Below are positions 9,955 to 21,506 of a stretch of 64,000 bases of DNA, piece after piece. The first letter of the stretch is position 1. Each line of letters opens with the position of its first letter. The notes beneath the pieces are model-generated. The model was given only the letters and a program-made list of their open reading frames with translations, was not told the DNA's origin and did not search any database. Where the stretch lies: NCBI GenBank assembly GCA_037693485.1, contig CM075348.1, positions 7,316,001-7,380,000 of the forward strand. The letters are read 5' to 3'. Source of the stretch: Kitagawia praeruptora (Eukaryota; Streptophyta; Magnoliopsida; Apiales; Apiaceae). The position numbers and the translations under genes are program-made.

Positions 9955-11490
9955 GTTAGACTCATGGATTGGTTAAGCATACCTTTCGGTTAGATGATGA
10001 AGCTTTTATTATCTGAAAGGCATATGACTCAGCCTATTTGTAGTTCGAGGATCCAACTCAACTTAAAGTAGATTGTAATAAGTAAATAACATTAACTGTC
10101 ACAGGAATCTCAGAAGATGCTATCTATCAGAAGGAACAAATCTACAAGTCAATCTATAGTTTTGATATTTTACACTGGAAGAAGTTCAGTCTACTGATCA
10201 AGCCTCAGTGTGGTATTCAAAGTCATGGATTTAATTCTAAAGGACAGAGATTTCTACAAGTGACAAGAGACAGTATCAGTACAGAATATTTAAAGAAAGT
10301 TGAGAGAAGAAATAGACCACAGCTTAAAGTCAAAATGAAGAACAGAAGTTGAAGTTAGTCGTTCATGAACCAGACCGTGCATCGAGCGTCAACAAATATT
10401 CAGTGGAGGTTCTTTGTTTATTTCAGTGGTTTAAAAGTGAAGGTTAGATTATCAAATGAATTATGTTAATTCTCTATTAATTAATTTAAAGTATTTAGTT
10501 AACTTAATTAATAAATTAATTCTTCAAGAATTAATTTATTTATTAAGTTAATTATTGAATTAATTAATTTAGAATTAATATAGATTGCTAAAAGACTATT
10601 AGAAGTGTTTTTAGACTATGGTTTTATTATTAAAAGACTATCTGAGATAGTCTAGGAGATAGTCTGCTCAGCATACTCTGTCCAGTTTGATAGTCTGCTA
10701 AGGAATTGTCTACCAGGAAGTCTGCATGGTAGTCTGCCAGAAAAATCATGTATTAAAGACTATCAGGATAGTCATTCTGATAGTCTGGAGAAAGAATTGG
10801 GTAGTCTGCCAAGTCAGATAGTCACACCGGTAGTCTGCAAGAGAATGGATAGTCACACCGGTAGTCTGCAAGAGAAAGGATAGTCACACCGGTAGTCTGC
10901 AACAAATCAGATAGTCACACCGGTAGTCTATGTGTCCCCCTGATAGTCTGCAAGCCATTAGACAGTCTATTGATAGTCTGTTGAAGTGTTAAAAAGAGGC
11001 AGGAGATATTTTACACATGATTACTACAAAAGAGACAGAAGCCAGTGGTCACAGACACGAGACAAGAGTTTTAAAGACAGAAGCCATAAACATTACATCT
11101 CTCTCATCTTTAAAAGCCACTGACTATCTCAATTAAATCACAGAAAATCAAGTTCAACTCATTTGTAATATTTGATCCGATGGAACTTAATTATTTGTGA
11201 CTCTTGTATTACTAGCGAATTAAGTTTCCTAGTTCGTATCTCGATTTTTATTAACTAAATTAGAAAAGTTCATGTCGAATTTTCTAATTAGTTTTTATTA
11301 ACGTGATAATACTCTGTACTGATTTTGTAACAACCATCAAATTTAATATATCGTTATATTTAACTTGAATTTTGTTTCAATTAATTCCGCTCAAATTTGT
11401 CTAAACTAAATTTTATTTAACGGACAAATTTCGATAAAAAGATATAGATTGTATTCAACCCCCCCTTCTACAATCTTAACGGACCTAACA
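9955..11490 (+). repeat. LTR-like block, possible solo LTR
   Basis: The right edge is ...caacccccccttctacaatc...acctaaca at 11490, a phrase typical of long plant copia LTRs. A candidate TG start that matches the inverse of this end (tgttag) lies at 9955. If both are right, the block is about 1.5 kb. No coding sequence or second copy lies in the window. It contains many 'tagtctgc/gatagtc' motifs and the 31-bp array at 10817. The left boundary is a guess. Confidence 0.42.
10817..10935 (+). repeat. 31-bp tandem repeats (tagtc family)
   Basis: Four units begin gatagtcacaccggtagtc at 10817, 10848, 10879 and 10910, an exact 31-bp period with variation only at unit ends. They are embedded in looser tagtctg repeats from about 10600 to 10980, inside the LTR-like block. 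Confidence 0.9.
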
Positions 11491-11821
11491 TTATCTTTTT
11501 GATGTATCATCTTTTCATGAATGAAATTTATCATTCTTGGCAAAAAAAAAAAAAAAGTCAAAGTAAACTAGCTAAAATACAGTCAATTTCGGTAATTCAC
11601 AAACTCATCACATGTCTCCAGAAAATCATGATTTGTTGATATACTTAGGGATTATTTGTTAATAACTGAATCATATAATTTGGAATGGATCGTTCCTGTA
11701 ATTGTTGTTCAGATCATTTGACGAGCACTTTATCATCTGGATGAATACAAAATTCCTCGACGAAACCCACAAATATTCTTCCCTGAATGGTTGATGATGG
11801 GACATATAACGTTTTACTTAT
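11491..11821. other. Non-coding spacer
   Basis: A poly-A run lies near 11541-11554; nothing else is recognised. Confidence 0.4.
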
Positions 11822-11954
11822 ACTAGCTTCGGTGCGATGCACGGAAAATTTTAAATATTTTTATCTTATTATTCATAATTTTAACATTTGCCTTTTAATT
11901 TATAAGAAAATAAATTATAAAAGATAATAAAATTTAATAATACGTAGTTGATAG
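11822..11954 (-). mobile_element. Helitron 3' end fragment (minus strand)
   Basis: The minus strand reads CCGTGCATCGCACCG, a few bases, then CTAG followed by T. That is the hairpin-plus-CTRR terminus of a Helitron. Only about 130 bp remain before the plus-strand Helitron at 11955 begins. Confidence 0.6.
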
Positions 11955-13177
11955 TCTATACTATTATTATATAAAAGCCGCATTAAAAGTTTGGTTGGTC
12001 GGTCGGTCGGTCGGTACAGTACCTGTTGATTTTAATTATTTACCCATACTTAATTACAGATCTACTAGCTAATAAAAACTAATAAATTTCCTTTTTCAGG
12101 TTACACATATTATCTTTTCTATTTTTCAACTAAATAATTTTTTTTCCACGTAAAATACAATATCTTTTACAGTTTATCTAACTAAAATTTCTCATTTATT
12201 AATCAATTTCCTTTTTCAGGTTAAACATATAACTAAATAATTTCTTTTTTCAGGTAAAATACAATATCTTTTACATTTTATCTATCTAAAATTTCTCCTT
12301 TATTAATCAATTTCCTTTTTCAGGTTAAGCATATTACCTTTTCTATTTTTCAAAAACTAAATAATTTCATTTTTCAGGTAAAATAGAATATCTTTTACAT
12401 TTTATCTAACTAAAATTTCTCATTTTTAAAAGCACTACGAGCAATTTTGTTTAATAAAATAACATAATTATATTATAATTACTATTAACTAATCAATTAC
12501 CTTTTTCAGTCAAAACACGTTATCTTTTCTCTTTTCTCAACTAGAATCTCTCTTTTTCCAATTATATCATGGACGGTTACCTTTTTCAGCCAAAATACGT
12601 TACCTTTTTTCTTTTCTCTTACTAAAACCTCCCCTTTTTCAATTATATCACGGGCGTTTCTATTTAATAAAAATAAAATAATAATATTATAATACTAATA
12701 ATTAACCGATTACCTTTTCAGCTAAAATATATCATCTTTTCTATTTTTTTCTAATTAAAATACCTTTTTTTCTAAAAATAAAACGGGCAACATTAATTTC
12801 TCATTTTCTAAAAGCTATGAACAATTTTATTTAGTAAAATAACATAATTAAATTATAATTATTATAAATTAATCAATTACCTTTTTCACATAAATCATGT
12901 CATCTTCACATTACCTTTCTATTTTCTCTAACTAAAATCTCTCTTTTTCCAATTATATCACGGACGATTTTATTTAATAAAATAAACTAATAATATTATA
13001 ACATTATTAATTAACCGATTACCTTTTTCAGCTAAAACGTATCATCTTTTCTATATTTTGTAACTAAAATCTCTCTTTTAATAGAAACATCACAGACAAT
13101 ATTAATTTCTCCTTTTCTAAAAACATTACGAGCAATTATATTTAGTACGTAATTAAATTATAATTACTATAAACTAA

Positions 13178-13752
13178 GGGTTAAGTATCAAGTGAGTCAC
13201 TCGAGTGAGCCAAATGTATCAAGTTGGTCACTGATTTCAAACTGGTATCAAGCAGGTCACTTTAATCACATAAGAATACACTCAGGTCACTTTAATCACA
13301 TAAGAGTACACTCCGTTAGTTTTTCAATTACTTAAAAGACAGAAAATGCTGACGTGTTAAGAAATATCTGATGTGGCATATATACAAACGAAAGGTTAAT
13401 AATTCTAGTATTTCTGATAATATATTTAGATTTTTAAAAATTCATTTACTATTTATTTTTAATTTTATTGTCATTTTCCTTGTTTTAATTAAAAATAAAT
13501 AATAAATAAACTTTTTAAATTCTAAATATATTATCAAACATACTAAAGTTCATAACCTTTCATTTGATTACAGTAGCATTTAAGAAAAATGTGTAGACCT
13601 CGATGAAAAATTAGTTTTCTATCTTTAAGTAATTGAAAAACTAACGAAATGTACTCTTATGTGATTAAAGTGACCTGCTTGATACCGGTTTGAAATCAGT
13701 GACCAACTTGATACATTTGGCCCACTCGAGTGACTCACTTGATTATTAACCC
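13178..13752. mobile_element. Mutator-type foldback MITE with 10-bp TSD
   Basis: A 575-bp element with long terminal inverted repeats of about 130-165 bp starting GGGTTAA and continuing through tcaagtgagtcactcgagtg and its inverse. It is flanked by a perfect 10-bp direct duplication TATAAACTAA (13168-13177 and 13753-13762). Long TIRs with a 9-11 bp TSD are the mark of MULE-derived elements. The left arm carries an extra internal duplication of about 33 bp. The core is AT-rich and non-coding. It lies inside the Helitron, so it is younger than it. Confidence 0.85.
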
Positions 13753-15063
13753 TATAAACTAATCAATTACCTTTTTCACCTATAACATATTACCTTTTTA
13801 GCTTTCTCTAACTAAATTCTCTATTTTTCTAATCATATCACGGGCATTCTATTTAATAAAATGTATTCTTTTTAACTAAAACCTATCATCTTTTCTATAT
13901 TTTCTAAATAAAATCCCTCCTTTTCTAGAAATAATTTCGTTTTTCAGGTAAACTATAATATCTTATATATTTTATCTAACTAAAATTTCTCCTCTATTAA
14001 TCAATTTTCTTTTTCAGGTTAAACATATTACCTTTTCTATTTTTCAAAAACAAAATAATTTCCTTTTTCAGGTAAAATAGAATATCTTTTACATTCCTTT
14101 TTTCAAAAACACTACCAGCAATTTTGTTTAATCAAATAACGTAATTATATTATAACTATATTAACTAATCAATTACCCTTTTCAACCACGTTACCTTTTC
14201 TCTTTTCTCTAACTAAAATATCTCTTTTTCCAATTATATCATGGACGATTACCTTTTTCAGTCAAAACACGTTACCTTTTTATTTTTTCTTACTAAAACC
14301 TCTCTTTTTCCAATTATATCACGGACGTTTCTATTTAATAAAAATAAAATAATAATATCATAATACTAATTATTAACCGATTACCTTTCCAGCTAAAACG
14401 CATCATCTTTTCTATTTTTTCCAAATTAAATTCCATTTTTTCTTGAAATATCACGGGCAACATTAATATCTCATTTTATAAAAACACTATGAGTCATTTT
14501 ATTTAATAAAATAACATAACTAAATTATAATTACTATAAACTATTCAATTAAAATTTTCACATAAATAATGTCACTTTTTTTAATTTTCATGTTACCTTT
14601 GTATTTTCTCTAACTAAAATCTCTATTTTTTCAATTATATCATAAGCGGTTTTATTTAATACAATAAACTAATAATATTATAATATTAATAATTAACCGA
14701 TTACCTTTTTCAGCTAAAACGTATCATTTTTTATATTTTCTAACTAAAATCCCTCTTCTAATGGAAATATCACGGACAATATTATTTTCTCCTTTTCTAA
14801 AAAATTACGAGTAATTGTATTTAGTAAAATATAATTCCTATAAACTAATCAATTACCTTTTTCACCTAGAACATGTTACCTTTTTAATTTTTTCTAACTA
14901 AATCCTCTCTTTTTCCAATCATATCACGTACATTCAATTTAATAAAATAAAATAATAATTTTATAATTACTAACAATTAACCGATTACCTTTTTCAACTA
15001 AAACATTTAATCTTTTTTATATTTTCTAACTAAAATCCCTCATTTACTATAAATATCACGGAT

Positions 15064-15066
<3 letters not shown>

Positions 15067-15111
<45 letters not shown>
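15067..15111. repeat. (AT)n microsatellite
   Basis: An uninterrupted AT dinucleotide run of about 44 bp near the 3' end of the Helitron. Confidence 0.95.
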
Positions 15112-15113
<2 letters not shown>

Positions 15114-15445
15114 CAAATCATCTCATAAAAAAATTTAAGACTCCAAAATTCATGTTTTAAAAATAATAATTTAAATTAATAAAAAAATTCATATAATATT
15201 AAAAAAATCCGTGCATCGCACGGTTTTAAGCTAGTATTTGAAATTCTTGGAGTAGTTTATATTATAATATAAATGTTTAATAATAATATGGTGAAAATTG
15301 ATTATATAAATTTTTAATTAAATATGTTATCGAGGGGAATCGAACCTTAAACTTCTAGGAGTAGTTTATAGTATGATATAAATGTTTAGTAATAATATGT
15401 TGTTGACGAGATTCGAACCTTGAACCTATAAGAGAATTTTATATA

Positions 15446-16541
15446 CTAGCTTATAACCCATGCAACGCACGACTCCTTTTCTAATATCTATAATTATATT
15501 ATTAATTTTTTAATATATATATATATATATATATGTTATTAATTTACATATCAAATTTTTATTAAAAAATTAACATATAAAAGATTTTACACGTTTGATT
15601 TAATATTTGTGCTCTATCTTGAATTTTTAAATTTTTATTTGGACAATTTTACAGCCCACATGAAATTAGCAAAATAACTTTAATTTAGTGATGGTTTAAC
15701 AATTATTTTCCAATTAAAACTACGTAGAAACAAAAGAAAGAAAAAATTGACCATTTTTTACGTTAAATATTCTATTCGATTAATGAAATCTACTTATATT
15801 TCGTTTTGATTATCAAAATACCCATCTTATTATTTGAAGATAGTTCTACTAACAACCAAATACAGTTTTAAAAATAAATAAGAACCGTTAGATCATAAAA
15901 TAAATAGATGAAAAACGATGAATCTAGCATAAAAAATATTTTATTTTTTAACATGTAAACTAAAAAGTGTATTTATATTGAAATACGAAAACTTGTATGT
16001 CAATGATATAAATCATATATAATTTAGTTATCTACATTGAATATGATTATCAATATGGATTAATGTAAAAATTTATAATTATATTTTTTTTTGAGATTCT
16101 AGTGTTTCTATTTCGATAATACTTGTGAAATCATCACTAAATTAAAGATAATTTTATGAGATTCGTGTGGGCTATAAAATCATGATGATTTTTAGATCCA
16201 GGGATAGAGCCCAAATAGTAAAATAAACTTTTTTTAATATTAATAAAAAAAATTAAGTAAAATTCAATTGTATCATATTTTGATTATATCCTTTTCATAT
16301 TATAATTTTTTTAATTCAATTCCAATATAATCTTTTTTTAAAATATTTCCTATTTAGATTATAATTTTCTTTTTAATATGATTTATATCCTATTTAGATT
16401 ATAATTTTCTTTTTAATATGATAAAATCTTGATCGTCTATTTTTAAAAATATTAAATTCGACGGTTGAGATTATTTTGGTAGTACAGTGACCAAACCAAA
16501 ATTATGGATAAGATACTTCTTACGCTTATTATATATAAGGA
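15446..16541 (-). mobile_element. Non-autonomous Helitron (minus strand)
   Basis: The minus strand starts TCCTTATATATAATAAGCG at 16541 and ends at 15446 with a hairpin-like GTCGTGCGTTGCATGG, a short spacer and CTAG. The flanks are A before TC and T after CTAG, exactly the AT insertion rule of Helitrons. It is 1,096 bp, AT-rich and without coding capacity. Confidence 0.68.
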
Positions 16542-17232
16542 TATAATTTTCATAAAACAACTTTTTGTCCTAGTATTTATATATGTCTCTATTTTAAAGG
16601 TAAATTCTATAATAATTTTTCAAGTATGTGGTACCCAAAAATTTATAAATCTAATTTGATAAATTAATTAATCTAAATACACCAACTTTATTATTTGAGG
16701 ATTTAAAATTTCATTTTAAATTTTCTATTGTTATATTATATCAATGTTTCTGCTTAAAAGATATTGAAAATTATATTATTAAATTTGTAAATAAAATTGT
16801 TTAATATCATTTGGGCATATGTTACAAATGTTTTCATCAAGTTTCATTGATTTTTTACGAAATATAAAAAAAACATCATTCAGAAATTCTTTCCTATCAA
16901 ATAACGTCACTTGTTCATATTCAGATTTTTTTACTCGTTCAAAAATATTAACTATTCAGAATAATTGTTCAGATTTAACAAATGACCCCTTAGTAATATT
17001 ACTTTGTCTTATAAACCGAATTAAAGTCCCAAATCTTCTCAATGTGGAACTGGGGGTGATACAAACAGTTTTAGTTGCGTATCGAATCATAGAATCTAAA
17101 TTACGATGAATTTTCTATTAATTTTAAAAGATAGATGATTTTTGTATAAAAAAATCCTAAGAATTCTAATTCAATTTTAGACCCTATTTATTATCTAATT
17201 TTAATCCTATTTTTGTACTCTTATATTATAAA
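16542..17232. other. AT-rich non-coding stretch
   Basis: An open frame at 16819-17109 has no recognisable domain and AT-rich codon use; I do not regard it as a gene. No other feature is seen. Confidence 0.4.
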
Positions 17233-18091
17233 CTAGTCGATAAAGTCGCGCTTCGCGGCGGAATTATAATTTTTCTAAAAAAATTCAATATATATTTACT
17301 TTATATTATAATATCAATATCAAATTTTAATAGTTACATAATCTTTTCTGATGAACTAATTTCTTGTTAAACATGATTCTTTCGATTGAGTCACTTTCTC
17401 GTTAAAACCGAAATCCCAACTTTAACATATATTATAAAGACTTATTTAATAATTTTTATCTATAAAAATCGAACCCTAAAAATAAAAAAAATATGACATC
17501 AGTATCAAATTTTAATAGCTAATACAATCTTTTCTAGTGAACCGTTTTCCCGTTAAAATATGTTTCGAGCCATTTTTATTTGAAACCGAAATTCTAACTT
17601 CATTATATATTATTGATGACACTTATCTTATGAAATAATTTTTTTTATAAAAAAAATTGTGACATCAGTTTCAAATTCTAATAGCTAATACAATATTTTC
17701 TAGTGAGTCGTCTTCCCGTTAAAACATGTTTTGAGCCGTTATTATTTGGAATCGAAATTCTAACTTCACTACATATTATTGATGACACTTATCTTGTAAA
17801 ATAACTTTTTTTCTTAAAAATTAAAATCTTGAAGAGAGTAAATTCCATTTTTTATATTTTTTAAAATTTCTAATATTTATTGAGTTTTAAAAGATGATAA
17901 TACATTTTATATTTTCTGTATATTATAAGTATTAATTTATAGCTTCCGCATAGAAATTTTTTATGTTATGTTAACACATCAATTTTTTTAAATGCGAAGA
18001 CTTTTCGTTACAAGAATAATAACAAATAAGTATTAAAAAGTTAATATAATAATTGATATTAGAAAAGAACGTGTGCGTCCCTCTAAGCTAG
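17233..18091. mobile_element. Helitron remnants with outward-facing 3' ends
   Basis: At the left edge the minus strand ends CCGCGAAGCGCG..., then CTAG before T (17233-17236). At the right edge the plus strand ends ...taagCTAG before T (18088-18091), with a weak hairpin gaacgtgtgcgtcc. Between them are three diverged copies (about 17310, 17490 and 17665) of a unit reading 'caaattttaatagctaatacaat...tctagtga'. No 5' Helitron start is seen, so these are truncated or merged copies. Confidence 0.5.
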
Positions 18092-18411
18092 TAATATTTA
18101 TACGTAGGTACGAGAAATCAACCTGCAATTAGATAAAATTAGGAAGGTAAAATTAAATTTGGTACTATATATAAAGGTAAAAGTATTGAAAAGATGTTTT
18201 GTTTTTCTTTTTTTTTTTCTTCTGACAGAAAAAAAAAGAGTGAAACATCCCTAATATTGTACTACCTCTTACTAACAAATAAAGAATATAAATGACGTAC
18301 CTTGGTAGTACACATTTTTTTAAAAAAATATTATTATATTTGTACTACATAATTGTGTTTTTTCACTCTTAGATCGAATATTATATTTTTTTTTTGAAAC
18401 AAATAAGAATT

Positions 18412-19227
18412 TCATTCAATCAAGACATCATCCAACAAAGTCTCTACCAACATACTAGGAAGAAACGTATAAGTGCTTTGGCAATTTGGCAAACAAACTA
18501 ATCTAGCCATCAAATGGGCTGCTTTATTTGCCTGCCTTTTAGCAAAAGAAACCGACAAGCCCAGTTTAGACTGAAGCATAGTACGACACTCATCTAAAAG
18601 AAAACCAACCTCTAGCTCATTACCATGTACACCATTGAGAGCTCGAACTGACAAAAGAGAGTCAGATTCTATCTCCACGTTACAGTATGATAGCTCACCT
18701 AGCCATAGAAGTCCTTCTCTGATAGCAACCACTTCAGCCTCCAAAATCGAATTCACCATGGCCATATTCTTCACTCGTCCAATTATAAACTCTCCATGAT
18801 GATCACGAATAATAAGGTCAATAGAAAAAGTATCGTCACCAACCTTAAATGCAGCATCTGTGTTCAGTTTAAGCATTCCAACATCAGGAGGTTTCCACCT
18901 GTGAATAAAAGCTTGTCCACGACTCCTGTTGTTCGGTGTCATTTTAGACCTGCTCTTCTTCGCAACTCTCCAGTCTGCAAAAAACTTGGCACTCCACTCC
19001 ATTGCTACCCTGCTATCAACCGTCTTATTCTCCCAAACCTTTTTGTTACGAAAAAACCATATTTCGTACAAAACTTTAGCTATAACAATTCTCTCGTCAT
19101 GACCTGCCATATTCAACTTCTGAAGCAACCAGTCTGGAGCAAATTCCACTTCACTCATATCATAGACCACTCCAACATATTGCCAGCAGCTAGCAGCAAA
19201 CGGGCAGTCGAAAAACACATGCAACAA
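18412..19227 (-). pseudogene. LINE ORF2 RNase H domain
   Basis: A reading frame of about 270 codons. The C-terminal half is a plant LINE RNase H (RVT_3 type) with the acidic residues in LNTDAAF, ILEAEVVAIREG and IESDSLLSV, ending in a conserved QANKAAHLMAR stretch. The N-terminal part is the tail of the zinc-binding RT region (HVFFDCPFAASCW). It overlaps the upstream frame by about 40 bp in another phase, so ORF2 is frameshifted here. RNase H would remove RNA during target-primed reverse transcription. Confidence 0.88.
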
Positions 19228-20044
19228 GTGTTCGATGTTTGATAAACATGTTTGATAAACACATAGGACATGTTATTGGGAGGGGCACACCTCTATGTTT
19301 CAATTTGTTTCGAACAGGAATGATATTGCGACAGAATCTCCATAAGAAAGTCTTCACCTTGTGAGGGACATCCAACTGCCAGAGCTTACTCCAACCACTG
19401 CTCTGTACTACTCCCACATTAGTCAAATTACTATTACTCCAATGGTGGTACCCAGACTTAACAGCATAATGCCCATCTGGAGATCCAGTCCATGCAATTC
19501 TATCTTTAGCAGACCCATGAGGTATCCTAGTGTCCATAATTAAACGAGCATCAGTCTCTGAAAAAAACTCAAGTACTTTTGGCACATCCCATTTCTTGGA
19601 TTCAGACAAGATAAAGTCAGCCACAGGGATATTGTCAATCCCATACTCCACCGTCTGATCAACATAGTAACCTTCTTTGTTTCTAAGCCATGGATCCTTT
19701 ACTGCATTAATATCTACACCATCACCCAAGACCCATCTAAAACCATCTGCCAAATGTTCTTTTGCAGTCATTAAGCCAGCCAAGATGAAACTAGCCACTG
19801 TCACCATTCCAGCCTGTAACAAGTGACAATTTGGGAAGTATCTAGCCTTGTAGATGCGTGCCACCAAAGACTGAGGTTCCTTAATAAATTTCCAGCATTG
19901 TTTACCAATCAAGGCAATGTTAAACCCATAAAGACTTCGGAAACCAAGACCACCTCGTTCCTTAGAACTACACATATCACTCCAACCAAGCCTGTTAATG
20001 CCTTTGTTTTGTCGAGAACTCGAATTCCACCAGTACTTGTTCAT
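19190..20044 (-). pseudogene. LINE ORF2 zf-RVT region
   Basis: This frame holds the thumb/linker region and the zf-RVT domain of plant L1 elements, recognised by HKVKTFLWRFCRNIIPVRNKL and CPMC near the C-terminus. It is out of frame with the RT segment at 20078 and with the RNase H frame, so the coding sequence is broken on both sides. Confidence 0.87.
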
Positions 20045-20077
20045 GATTATTTCTATCTATTGACAGAGTGATTTTGG

Positions 20078-20591
20078 TTACAAGAAATAGGACATACAGT
20101 AAGAAGGGATAGATTGAGCCCCATTTTTAATTAAGATATTCTTCCCAGCTTGCGAAACATGCTTTGATCGCCACCCCTGGACTCTCTTCCAAACCTTATC
20201 CTTGATGAAACAAAACACTTTCTTTTTAGACCTCCCAACCAACGATGGCAGCCCAAGGTATTTACTATCCTGCAAATTATTAGTCACCCCTAGCATAGTA
20301 GAAAGCTCCGTTCTTAGCTGTTGATTCACATTTGAGCTAAAATGTATCCCAGATTTTTGAAAGTTGACAGATTGCCCTGACAGTCTCTCGTAATTACTGA
20401 GTAACTCCTTAACAGTTTCAGTTTCTGCTTGGTTAGTACGAAAGAACAAAAAACTGTCGTCTGCGAAAAGAAGATGAGTAACAGTTGGGGCTGATGAACA
20501 GATCTGTGAACCATGAATGAGGCCTTCACTAGCAGCTTTACTCAAACTATCCGACAAACCCTCCACACAGAGAAGAAACAGATATGGGGAC
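20078..20591 (-). pseudogene. LINE ORF2 reverse transcriptase, C-terminal part
   Basis: It contains the catalytic LLFADDSFLFF motif and downstream RT blocks (SGQSVNFQKSG, SKYLGLPSLVGRSK). It begins immediately after the GLRQGDPLSP block, whose coding sequence lies across the Tat insertion at about 40770-40800. The frame ends at 20078 before the zf-RVT region, indicating decay as well as disruption. Confidence 0.9.
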
Positions 20592-21460
20592 TGTTGTGCC
20601 CAAAATCTACATGGACTAGATTTAGGCCCATTAATCAGTAGGGTCCGATCCCTACAAGTTAGAAGATTGATCCAATACAAGCCAGGAAGATCAAATAGAA
20701 GAAATGACTAAAGAAATACGAATATCATGAGGTTCCCAATGGTTAGGAAGCTGAGTTGAGCACTAGAAGACCAGGTTCCTCCAAGCAGGAGAGTTCGAGT
20801 TAGCATAGCAACAGCCATAGAGATGATAAAAGCATGTGAAGAGTTATCCAGTCTAATTAGTTTGTTATTTGTGCAGGTATTGACGCCAAAAGGGAGGTCC
20901 CTAAACGATAAGTCCCGAAATAAGGAGGTTCCTGAGAAACAGGTTCCTGAGATGTAGGTTCCTGAGCACCAGGTTCCTACGAGTTGCCAACAGAAAGTTC
21001 TAGAAGCCATCTAGAACAGATAAACGAATTGGTATCTGAGTATAATTCTAGGGCGCAGATGATCCTAGAATAACTCTAACCAATGAGAGAATCATAAGTG
21101 GGGTACGAACTCGAGTTCTACTCCACTTAGCCAAACTAGTTCGTGAAAGGCTCTAAAGGAACCTGAGTCCAACACGAATTAGATGACCGAATGCAGCTAT
21201 TCCAGTAAGAGACAGAATCATACTAGAACTACGTGAGCTTGATCCCTATAAATACAAGGGTACGTAGGCACCTCAGGGTACGACGCATTAAGTTCTCTAA
21301 TTTTTTCTAAAGGCACCTGAGATTATTGGAGATACCCTCGAGCTCAGCTCAATCCCCACAAACACAACCCAAACCTTTTTTTCGTAGAACAGTTGATCGC
21401 TAGCCTATACAACTACCCGTGAACCTCACATAAGTTGATTACGAAATCCACTCATCAACA
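20592..21460 (+). repeat. 5' LTR of Tat element
   Basis: 869 bp, from TGTTGTGCCC to CTCATCAACA. A TATA box TATAAATA lies at 21247-21254 with the U5 region downstream. The section 20760-20990 carries five 'aggttcc(t)' motifs. The inner gag-only element has LTRs with the same ends, and the same 'ctagatttaggcccatta' phrase near its start. Confidence 0.95.
21247..21254 (+). promoter_or_regulatory. TATA box in Tat 5' LTR
   Basis: TATAAATA preceded by gatccc and followed by a tacgtagg motif. It lies about 200 bp before the LTR end, the usual position for the element's promoter. The inner element has TATATATA at the equivalent place (32099-32106). Confidence 0.65.
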
Positions 21461-21478
21461 TTGGCGCTAGAAGGAGGG
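21461..21478 (+). other. Primer-binding site of Tat element
   Basis: TTGGCGCTAGAAGGAGGG follows the LTR directly. The identical 18 bases follow the 5' LTR of the nested element at 32338. It is not the initiator-Met type; the tRNA is not assigned here. Confidence 0.75.
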
Positions 21479-21506
21479 GATAGTTAATATCTTAAGAGTG
21501 GAAAAG

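Larger units (their letters stand above)
11955..15234 (+). mobile_element. Non-autonomous Helitron carrying a foldback insertion
   Basis: The 5' end is TCTATACTATTATTATAT, a typical plant Helitron start. The 3' end is the hairpin CCGTGCATCGCACGG, a short spacer and CTAG before T. The base before the 5' TC is G rather than the expected A. There is no Rep/helicase coding. The interior is an array of diverged units built on 'attacctttttcagctaaaacg...ctaactaaaat...atcacgg'. Near 12000 there is a short (ggtc)n run. A 575-bp foldback element at 13178 interrupts it. Assignment rests on the ends and the lack of terminal inverted repeats. Confidence 0.72.
18380..20591 (-). mobile_element. LINE (L1-type), 3' half
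   Basis: The minus-strand 3' portion of a non-LTR retrotransposon, ending in a poly-A tail (T-run at about 18388-18397 on the plus strand). It encodes the C-terminal reverse transcriptase, the zf-RVT region and RNase H. At 20591 it stops at the TSD of the Tat element. The remainder resumes at 40764, where removing the insertion joins the RT coding sequence across the GLRQGDP motif. Confidence 0.93.

Noticed and set aside
10817..10935. Regular 31-bp repeats resembling a CRISPR array
   Set aside because: Units are contiguous tandem repeats with no unique spacers, in plant LTR-like sequence.
16819..17109. 96-aa open frame in AT-rich DNA
   Set aside because: No domain, no promoter or splice context, and composition explains the open frame.
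20708..21010. 100-aa minus-strand frame in the Tat LTR, repeated at 40015-40317
   Set aside because: Its GTxxSGT pattern is only the translation of the aggttcctgag repeats, and the two copies are identical because the LTRs are.
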